From assembly GCA_905373185.1 (NCBI GenBank), contig CAJPSE010000004.1, forward strand, positions 1 to 24,454: DNA of 24,454 bases, read 5' to 3'. The position numbers and the translations under genes were made by a program. The notes under the pieces are model-generated. The model was not told the origin of the DNA and made no database searches. It worked only from the letters and a program-made list of their open reading frames with translations. The first letter of the stretch is position 1, and each line of letters begins with the position of its first letter. The stretch is from an uncultured Fretibacterium sp. (GTDB lineage: Bacteria > Synergistota > Synergistia > Synergistales > Aminobacteriaceae). This document shows, one piece after another, positions 16,459 to 22,288 of the stretch.

Positions 16459-16463
16459 AAACG

Positions 16464-16988
16464 ATGAATCTGTTGAAAAGAAGCCTGTCCTTCGTCGAGT
16501 TTTTTATGGGGATTACCGGCCTTGCCGCGATCCTGTTGACCACGCTTGGGGTGTTTACGCGGTTTGTATTGAAGGTTTCAATCGCCTGGAGTGACGAATT
16601 GTTGCGCACGATCTTTGTCTGGGCGTATTTCATCGGAACCGCTCTGCTTTATCGGAACAGCGACTTGATGAGGCTTGAGCTTCTCGATGAAATGCTGAAA
16701 AAGAGAGGGAAACTGAGGGCGTATCGCTTTCTGCGCCTTTTGCAATCCCTGTGTGTCGCCTGTTTTTCAGGAATTGTCGGCTATTACGGATACATAGCCA
16801 TCATGGCGCAGGTAAGTTCCGGGCAGATGACCACGACCAGCAATACCCCGGCATGGGTTTCCCCGTTGGGTTTTCTTGTGGGGATGATTTTGTTGATTCT
16901 GTTTTCTCTCGAGCAGTTTTACAAGCATTGGTGGCACAAAGATCATCGATCTCACGGAGAGGAGAGTCCCGGATTGGATACGGTCTAG
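16464..16988 (+). CDS. TRAP transporter small permease (DctQ-type)
   Basis: The 174-residue protein has four hydrophobic segments and the DctQ signature: RFVLKVSIAWSDELLRTIFVW, followed by GTALLYRNSDLMRLELL and a C-terminal pair of helices ending in a His-rich basic tail (HWWHKDHRSHG). It would pair with DctM to form the TRAP membrane unit. The ATG lies 5 bases after the dctP stop and no strong ribosome binding site is seen, so translation probably depends on coupling to dctP. It is the last gene of the operon. A perfect hairpin follows about 90 bases downstream. Confidence 0.92.
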   Translation: MNLLKRSLSFVEFFMGITGLAAILLTTLGVFTRFVLKVSIAWSDELLRTIFVWAYFIGTALLYRNSDLMRLELLDEMLKKRGKLRAYRFLRLLQSLCVACFSGIVGYYGYIAIMAQVSSGQMTTTSNTPAWVSPLGFLVGMILLILFSLEQFYKHWWHKDHRSHGEESPGLDTV

Positions 16989-17074
16989 TCCCAAGGAGTT
17001 CTAGACCTACAGCAGTGTACCGGAGTAATCGGGACGGTAAATGATGAATCGGGGGAGTCCGCCAGGATCCCTTG

Positions 17075-17112
17075 CCCAGCGGCGATCGGATACCCATCCG
17101 ATCGCCGCTGGG
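17075..17112. terminator. Convergent hairpin terminator (perfect 17-bp stem)
   Basis: Bases 17075-17091 pair perfectly with 17096-17112 around a four-base loop (ACCC). It sits between the end of the TRAP operon (+) and the end of the symporter gene (-), so it can serve both. No T run follows on either strand, so termination may be factor-assisted. Confidence 0.65.
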
Positions 17113-17128
17113 CTCATTGAGCTCCAGA

Positions 17129-18643
17129 TTATCGTCCTTTGTCCAGCGCCATGTTCCGGGACGGCAGGATCAGGAGCGAGACGGCCATCACCGCGAAGGT
17201 GAACAGGATGCCGCAGGTGGTGGCGTTGAGCTTCGCCAGGCCGAAATCCACCAGGTGCGTCCGGGTGTCCAGCACGCCTACCCACAGATTCACAGTCTCC
17301 GCCCCCCGATAGAAGGTGCAGAACAGCGTGAGCGCGATGCCGCAGACCGAGGCGAGGATGGCCCCGGCGTTGGAGGCGCAGCGGGTGAAGAGCCCGAAGA
17401 CGAGCGGCGCGGCCAGGGAGACGCTCATCAGCGAGTAGAAGATGGTCAGCGCGGAGATGATACTGCCGAGTTTCAATGCAAAGAGCACGCCCAGCACTCC
17501 CGACGCGAGGGTAACGGCGCGCGAGAACCTCAGCAGCGCGGCATCCGACACCCCGGGGTTCAGAAAACGCTTGTAGAGATCGTTGGAGACGGAGGTCGCC
17601 AGCATGTAGAGCACGGCGTCCGCCGTGCTGACCTCCGCCGCGAAGATGGCCGCCAGCGCCAGCGTGGCGATGGAGAAGGGCATCATCTCCTTCATCGCGG
17701 TCGGCAGGGCCAGATCCGCGCGCGGAAGGTCCGGAAAGGCCGCGAAGGCCGCCATGCCGATGAAGACGGGGATGACCGCGAACAAAAGCTGGACCGCTCC
17801 GTTGAGCGCCGTCCCCCAGCGGATGGCATGCTCGTCCTTCGCCCCGAAGACCTTGCCGATCAGACCGGGGGAGATGAAGAAGGACGGTACAAGCATGACC
17901 AGGTAGCCAACGATAACCGTAACGCCAATGCCGTCCATGGAGAAGAAGGACGCCTGCCGCGCCGCGTCGGGCAGATTTTGGGCCACCCTGGCGGTCAGCC
18001 CCTCCCACCTTCCGACGAACTCGTAGATGCAGGGCAGGGCGACGAGGAATCCGGCGAGGATCACCACGAGCTCGACGATATTGACGACCGCGGCGGAGAG
18101 CAGGCCGCCAGCCGCGAAATAGAGCGTCGCGACGACCGCGCCCGCTATGACGCCCGCCGTCTTCGGCACCCCCGCCACGACCTCCAGAATCCAGGCGATG
18201 CCCAGGAGCTGGCCGGAGAACAGGGCCAGGGTGCCGACGGCCATCATCCCGGAGAAAAATCCCCGAAACACCTTGCCGTAGCGCATATCCAGGTAATCCC
18301 CAAGCGTGTAGAGTCCGTGCCGGCAGGCGATGCGCCAGATCCTGGGGCCTACGCAGAACGCCAGGATCATGGAGCCGATGCCCGCGCTCCCGATCCACCA
18401 CCAGGCGGAGACGCCGGACTTATAGGCGATGGCCGCGACTCCGACCGTGGAGCCGGCGCCGATATTTGCCGCGATCAGCGTGGTGAAGAGAAGGCCCGTC
18501 CCCAGCCTCCTCCCCGCGACGAAGAAGCCCGACGAACTCCTGACCCTTCTGCCCACGAACCACCCGATCAAAATCAGCAGGACCGCATAACCCAAAATAG
18601 CCTGAACGTAACCGTTGTGCCGTATCAGATCCATAACTTCCAT
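17129..18643 (-). CDS. Sodium:solute symporter family (SSS) transporter
   Basis: The 504-residue protein has about 13 hydrophobic segments. Its N-terminal region is typical of SSS (RRVRSSSGFFVAGRRLGTG, then ANIGAGSTVGVAAIAY). Later it has TLGDYLDMRYGK and the sodium-site region IFAAEVSTADAVLYMLATSVSNDLYKR, here shortened to AAEVSTADAVL...NDLYKR. SSS proteins import amino acids, carboxylates or sugars with sodium. It lies 126 bases downstream of the formiminotransferase gene on the same strand, so a substrate from histidine or formimino-amino acid metabolism is plausible but unproven. A GGAGG lies about 13 bases before the ATG, which is slightly long. A second ATG three codons on is possible but no better spaced. 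A short GC-rich hairpin (18710-18729) separates the two genes. Confidence 0.93.
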   Translation of the reverse strand: MEVMDLIRHNGYVQAILGYAVLLILIGWFVGRRVRSSSGFFVAGRRLGTGLLFTTLIAANIGAGSTVGVAAIAYKSGVSAWWWIGSAGIGSMILAFCVGPRIWRIACRHGLYTLGDYLDMRYGKVFRGFFSGMMAVGTLALFSGQLLGIAWILEVVAGVPKTAGVIAGAVVATLYFAAGGLLSAAVVNIVELVVILAGFLVALPCIYEFVGRWEGLTARVAQNLPDAARQASFFSMDGIGVTVIVGYLVMLVPSFFISPGLIGKVFGAKDEHAIRWGTALNGAVQLLFAVIPVFIGMAAFAAFPDLPRADLALPTAMKEMMPFSIATLALAAIFAAEVSTADAVLYMLATSVSNDLYKRFLNPGVSDAALLRFSRAVTLASGVLGVLFALKLGSIISALTIFYSLMSVSLAAPLVFGLFTRCASNAGAILASVCGIALTLFCTFYRGAETVNLWVGVLDTRTHLVDFGLAKLNATTCGILFTFAVMAVSLLILPSRNMALDKGR

Positions 18644-18709
18644 GACGAGAATATCCCCTCCAAAATCCGTCCGCCCTCATAGAGCCTCTATCCTTAATTG
18701 GGCAAAGCA

Positions 18710-18729
18710 CGGGGGGCCGACGCCCCCCG
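18710..18729 (-). terminator. Weak hairpin between ftcD and the SSS gene
   Basis: CGGGGGG (18710-18716) pairs with CCCCCCG (18723-18729) around a six-base loop. No T run follows on the minus strand, so it is more likely a pause or mRNA-stability element than a full terminator. Confidence 0.35.
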
Positions 18730-18769
18730 CACCCCCATCGGGTTTCAAGCGACGCGGACCCCCGGCACA

Positions 18770-19669
18770 CTATTCCTCCAACAACCGGGCCTCCAGCACC
18801 TGCTCGCGCTTGAAACCCTCGAGACGCAGGTAAAAGTCGGCGGCGTCCAGGAGGGCCTGCATGGGGGTGAGCCCGATGATCTCGCTGCCCACGACGCTGA
18901 CACCGTAGCGCGCGGCCTCGGACTTGACGGTCTCGAAGACGCGGTGCAGCGGGGTCGAGGTGTAGTCCGTCATGTTGATGGAGACCTGGGTGATCCCCCT
19001 CTCCTCAAGCGCCAGGCCGATGGCGCGGCAGTTCACATAGCCGCCCCTGGCCGCGCGGATGGTCTGGGCGATGTGCTTGGCCAGGGCCACGTCGGAGGTC
19101 GACAGGTTGATGTTGAAGGCCACCAGAAAGGGGCGCGCGCCGACGACCGTAGCTCCGGCCCTGGGGTGCATCGCCCGAGGCCCCTCGTCGGGGGCGCGTT
19201 CCGGCGTTTTGATGGCCTCCTTCAGCCCCTCGTACTCCCCCTTGCGGACGTCGGGCAGCGCCTTCATTGAGGGGCGCTTTGCGGCGGCCTCGTAGAAATA
19301 GACGGGAATGGAGAGCTTGTCAGCAATCTCCCTGCCCAGCTCGTGGGCCAGGGCCACGCACTCCTCCATCGTAACGTTCGAGACGGGGATGAAGGGAATG
19401 ACGTCCGTCGCACCGATGCGGGGATGTCCCCCCCTGTGTTTCTCCATGTCGATCAACTCCGCGGCCTTGGCGCAGCAGGCGAACGCCGCCTGCTTGGCGG
19501 CCTGAGGCTCGCCCACGAAGGTGAGCACCGTCCGATTGTGATTGGGGTCGGAGGAGTGGTCCAGGACGGTCACGCCGGGCGTCCCGCGCGCCTCGCCGAT
19601 GATGGCCTCGATGACCTCGGCCCTCTGCCCCTCGCTGAAGTTCGGTACGCATTCCACAAGCTTCGCCAT
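18770..19669 (-). CDS. ftcD: Glutamate formimidoyltransferase
   Basis: The 299-residue protein covers the two-part formiminotransferase domain but has no cyclodeaminase domain. It begins with LVECVPNFSEG, has LDHSSDPNHNRTVLTFVG, and carries EKHRGGHPRIGATDVIPF with His82 at the position of the catalytic histidine known in the mammalian enzyme. HPRAGATVVGARPFLVAFNI follows in the second half. It moves the formimino group of N-formiminoglutamate to tetrahydrofolate, a late step of histidine degradation. No hutH, hutU or hutI is present in the window. The ribosome binding site is weak. A TATAAT on the minus strand (19759-19764) is the likely promoter. The gene is divergent from the PTS gene. Confidence 0.95.
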   Translation of the reverse strand: MAKLVECVPNFSEGQRAEVIEAIIGEARGTPGVTVLDHSSDPNHNRTVLTFVGEPQAAKQAAFACCAKAAELIDMEKHRGGHPRIGATDVIPFIPVSNVTMEECVALAHELGREIADKLSIPVYFYEAAAKRPSMKALPDVRKGEYEGLKEAIKTPERAPDEGPRAMHPRAGATVVGARPFLVAFNINLSTSDVALAKHIAQTIRAARGGYVNCRAIGLALEERGITQVSINMTDYTSTPLHRVFETVKSEAARYGVSVVGSEIIGLTPMQALLDAADFYLRLEGFKREQVLEARLLEE

Positions 19670-19758
19670 ATCCGCTCATCCTGTCCTTTCATTCCGGTCA
19701 TTCCGGCATCCGCAATGGGTTCAAGCGCCGTATGGTTTCGAGTTCGCCTCCCCTCAGC

Positions 19759-19764
19759 ATTATA
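19759..19764 (-). promoter_or_regulatory. -10 box of the ftcD-SSS unit
   Basis: A perfect TATAAT lies on the minus strand about 90 bases before the ftcD start. No good -35 is seen 16-18 bases upstream, so an activator may be needed, or the match may be chance. Confidence 0.4.
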
Positions 19765-19825
19765 AACGAAAAGACAAGGAAATCCGTGCCCTCCGCCTTT
19801 TACCGCCTTTTACGCTTTTCTCCTT

Positions 19826-19834
19826 TGATATAAT
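19826..19834 (+). promoter_or_regulatory. Extended -10 promoter of the PTS IIC-like gene
   Basis: TG-A-TATAAT is an exact extended -10 motif. The -35 region is poor. The predicted start is near 19841, about 55 bases before the ATG. Confidence 0.65.
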
Positions 19835-19895
19835 GCAGGACGGAACCGGAGGATCACACCGGACCGTCAGCTCGGTCAGCATAGGAGGACTCTCG

Positions 19896-20912
19896 ATGGA
19901 CAGACAACGGAAAGGCTGGGACTTTGTCATCGACGTAATGAATGGAATGGGGCGCGGACTCTTCGCCTCCCTGATCGTGGGGTTGATCCTGAGGCAGGCG
20001 GGCGCCTACCTCTCAGTTCCCCTGCTGACGAAACTCGGCAGTACGGCGCAGATCCTCATGGGACCGGCTATCGCAGCCAGCATCGCGTGCAGCGTCTCGG
20101 CCCCGCCCCTGGCGGTCTTCTCCTCTCTGGCGGTCGGCGCTGTCGGGGCTGGGGCCTTTGCCGGCCCTGCGCCCGTGCCCGGCGAGCCCGTAGGGGCCGC
20201 CGTCTCGGCTCTCGTCGGGGTCCTCTGCGGCAAGATCATGCAGGGAAAAGGAGGTAAGGGGCTCGACATCCTGTTGATCCCTCTCGCCACGATCGTCGGC
20301 GGCGGACTCGCGGCCGTGACCTGCGCGCCCTGGATTGCGAGAGGAATGAACGCCGTCGGGGATCTCGTCAACCTGACGACGACCCTGCAGCCGCTGCCGA
20401 TGGGCATCGCCGTCTCCGTCGTCATGGGGATGATCCTCACGCTGCCGATCAGCAGCGCCGCCCTGGCGATCTCGTTGGGGCTCTCGGGGCTCGCCGCCGG
20501 GGCCTCCACGGTGGGGTGCAGCGCGCAGATGGTCGGGTTCGCGGTCATGAGCTTCCGGGAGAACGGGATCGGGGGCCTGATCGCCCAGGGGCTGGGCACA
20601 TCCATGATTCAGGTGCCGAACATCATGCGCAACCCCTGGATATGGGTTCCGCCGACCCTCGCCTCGGCCGTCCTGGGCCCCCTCGCGACGCTGCTTTTCC
20701 GGATGAAGAACAACAGCGTCGGCGCGGGGATGGGGACGAGCGGCCTGGTGGGGCAGATCGGCACGTTCGCCGTGATGGGCGAGTCCGCCTGGCCCGGCGT
20801 GATCCTGCTGCATTTCGTCCTCCCCGCCCTGCTCACCTGGTTCTTCGCTAGGATTCTCGAGGGCCGGGGGCTGATCCGGCCGGGGGATATGACGCTGGAC
20901 AGGGAGGCGTGA
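19896..20912 (+). CDS. PTS IIC-like membrane transporter (PTS_EIIC_2 type), orphan
   Basis: The ATG at 19896 has AGGAGG seven bases upstream. The longer in-frame ORF from 19542 runs against ftcD and is rejected. The 338-residue protein has about 8-10 hydrophobic segments and Gly/Ala-rich loops: GRGLFASLIVGLILRQAG, GPAIAASIACSVSAPPLAVF, LDILLIPLATIVGGG and NSVGAGMGTSGLVGQIG. This resembles the PTS EIIC family seen in Firmicutes and Synergistota proteins annotated as PTS transporter subunit IIC. No IIA, IIB, HPr or EI gene is nearby and no phosphorylation motif is fused, so it may act without the phosphotransfer system or borrow IIA/IIB from elsewhere. The substrate is unknown. It converges on thiW with only 7 bases between stop codons. 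Confidence 0.75.
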   Translation: MDRQRKGWDFVIDVMNGMGRGLFASLIVGLILRQAGAYLSVPLLTKLGSTAQILMGPAIAASIACSVSAPPLAVFSSLAVGAVGAGAFAGPAPVPGEPVGAAVSALVGVLCGKIMQGKGGKGLDILLIPLATIVGGGLAAVTCAPWIARGMNAVGDLVNLTTTLQPLPMGIAVSVVMGMILTLPISSAALAISLGLSGLAAGASTVGCSAQMVGFAVMSFRENGIGGLIAQGLGTSMIQVPNIMRNPWIWVPPTLASAVLGPLATLLFRMKNNSVGAGMGTSGLVGQIGTFAVMGESAWPGVILLHFVLPALLTWFFARILEGRGLIRPGDMTLDREA

Positions 20913-20919
20913 CGCCGCG

Positions 20920-21462
20920 CTATTCCGCCGCTTTGGCCGTGCCCTTCAGGCGCTTTTCGAGGCCCTTGAGAACGACCAGGCCAAGGAGGGCGCCCGGAAC
21001 GCTGCTGGTGAGAAACGCGGCCGAGAGGGTGACGAACATCCCTCCCACCGCCCCGGGGGACACGATCAGGGCCGCGGTGAAGGCGCCCAACGTCCCCGTA
21101 GCGCAGGGCTCTGCGAGGGCCGCCCAGGCCCTGACCCTTTGTCCGCGCAGGACCGTGCGGGCCGTCAATCCCACGGCCAGGGCCCCGAAAAGGCTTCCGG
21201 GAAAGGCGAGGATCGTCCCCATGCCCGTCGCATAGCGGACGAAGCTGGCGACGAACGCGCTGCCCACAGCCCACCAGGGCCCCAGCAGGACCCCGGCCAC
21301 GGCGTTGAGCGTGTGCTGAAATGGAAAACACCGCGAGGGTCCGACGGGAAACGAGAAGGGCGCGAGCAGGACGGCCGCCGCCGCGAGGAGCGCGGCCAGG
21401 AGCATGGACCGCAGATGTGTTCTGGTTACCGCAGAGCCCCGGCCTTCAGAGGATTTGTGCAT
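20920..21462 (-). CDS. thiW: ThiW-type ECF transporter S component (thiazole uptake)
   Basis: I prefer the ATG at 21462, which has AAGGAG ten bases upstream; the ATG at 21498 has none. The 180-residue membrane protein has five or six hydrophobic segments and the ThiW signature: FPFQHTLNAVAGVLLGPWWA, then FVRYATGMGTILAFPGSLFGAL. ThiW is the substrate-capture subunit of an energy-coupling-factor transporter predicted to import hydroxyethylthiazole for thiamine synthesis. It works with a shared EcfAAT module that must lie elsewhere. No thiM or thiE is adjacent. No TPP riboswitch motif is visible upstream. Instead there is a 20-base tandem repeat. Confidence 0.88.
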   Translation of the reverse strand: MHKSSEGRGSAVTRTHLRSMLLAALLAAAAVLLAPFSFPVGPSRCFPFQHTLNAVAGVLLGPWWAVGSAFVASFVRYATGMGTILAFPGSLFGALAVGLTARTVLRGQRVRAWAALAEPCATGTLGAFTAALIVSPGAVGGMFVTLSAAFLTSSVPGALLGLVVLKGLEKRLKGTAKAAE

Positions 21463-21482
21463 CGAAGGACATCTCCTTTCCT

Positions 21483-21522
21483 GATCTCGACTCTTCATTC
21501 AAGATCTCAACTCTTCATTATT
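21483..21522. repeat. Two-copy 20-bp tandem repeat upstream of thiW
   Basis: The unit GATCTCGACTCTTCATT plus three bases (21483-21502) is repeated as GATCTCAACTCTTCATT plus three bases (21503-21522), with 16 of the first 17 positions alike. It lies 21-60 bases upstream of the thiW start, in the leader. It could be a repeated protein-binding site or a recent local duplication. Confidence 0.7.
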
Positions 21523-21568
21523 GGTTCGGAATTATCGGTTCGGGGCGGGGCCCTGTTCCCCGTCCCTC

Positions 21569-21590
21569 GAGGCCCTGCCGGTGGGGCCTC
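21569..21590 (-). terminator. Possible hairpin terminator after the UPF0145 gene
   Basis: GAGGCCC and GGGCCTC form a perfect 7-bp stem with an 8-base loop, directly after the stop at 21596. A further GC-rich stem follows. There is no T run, so it is uncertain. Confidence 0.35.
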
Positions 21591-21595
21591 GGACC

Positions 21596-21916
21596 TCAGT
21601 CCAGCTTCACGGCCGTTCCGCTGCACGTCACCATCAACATGTCGTTGTTCGCGCCCAGCACCTCGTAGTCCATCTTGACCCCCACCACCGCGTCGGCCCC
21701 CAGCGCAGCCGCCCTCTGGCCCATCTCGGCCAGGCTCTCCGTCCGGGCACGGGTCAGCTCCTCCTCGTAGCCCTTGGAACGGCCTCCGAAGACATTGCGC
21801 AGCGCCGCCCCGATATCCCTCAGAAAATTGACCCCGGCGACCACCTCGCCAAACACGATGCCTCGATACTCCCTGATGGTACGCCCCTCGACGTTGGGCG
21901 TCGTCGTCACGATCAT
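21596..21916 (-). CDS. UPF0145/YbjQ family protein
   Basis: The ATG at 21916 gives [25 protein letters not shown] sequence ([11 protein letters not shown]), the canonical start of this family, with GGGAGG ten bases upstream. The longer frame to 22123 is rejected. The 106-residue length is normal. Family motifs are [43 protein letters not shown] and the C-terminal GTAVKL. The protein forms a pentameric ring in known members. Its role is not established, although it has been called a heavy-metal-binding domain. It is divergent from the S8 protease gene. A good minus-strand promoter is at 22040-22068. Confidence 0.92.
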   Translation of the reverse strand: MIVTTTPNVEGRTIREYRGIVFGEVVAGVNFLRDIGAALRNVFGGRSKGYEEELTRARTESLAEMGQRAAALGADAVVGVKMDYEVLGANNDMLMVTCSGTAVKLD

Positions 21917-22039
21917 GCCACAAAGACCTCCCTTTCCTACCGTGTTTTTCCAAAAGGACGAGCGGACTCGAAAGCATGGACTCCGCAGGCCCCCTCTCGC
22001 TTTCTCCCCCGTACATTCGCACAAGGATACCCTTAAAAT

Positions 22040-22068
22040 ATTGTAGGCCCTCAAGAGGAGAGGGGCAA
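22040..22068 (-). promoter_or_regulatory. Promoter of the UPF0145 gene
   Basis: On the minus strand TTGCCC (22068-22063) and TACAAT (22045-22040) are separated by exactly 17 bases. The predicted leader is about 115 bases long. Confidence 0.55.
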
Positions 22069-22137
22069 GCGCGATTCGGCCATCCGGGCTCAAATGTCTT
22101 TCCGGTTTCCCCACGGGCGGCAAAATGCGGAAGATCG

Positions 22138-22166
22138 TTGACGGAAAGAGGGCTTTGCCCTAAAGT
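22138..22166 (+). promoter_or_regulatory. Promoter of the S8 protease gene
   Basis: TTGACG (22138-22143) and TAAAGT (22161-22166) are separated by 17 bases. The predicted start is near 22173, about 115 bases before the ATG. Confidence 0.55.
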
Positions 22167-22288
22167 ATCTTAAAATCATAAGCGTGCGGACAAGCGCGAC
22201 ACGGCGATGCAGGCAGGCCTTTTTCATCAGCCATCTGTTTTTGCTTTGTGTAACTTCGGGCAGGCCCGCAGAAAATGGAGGGGAAGAG

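Larger units (their letters stand above)
21917..22288. other. Divergent intergenic region with two promoters
   Basis: This 372-base region separates the UPF0145 gene (-) from the S8 protease gene (+). It holds one recognisable promoter for each direction (listed separately) and no supported gene. Confidence 0.7.

Noticed and set aside
17072..18682. 536-residue plus-strand ORF opposite the SSS gene
   Set aside because: Composition is charged and repetitive with no hydrophobic segments or domain. The minus-strand transporter is clear.
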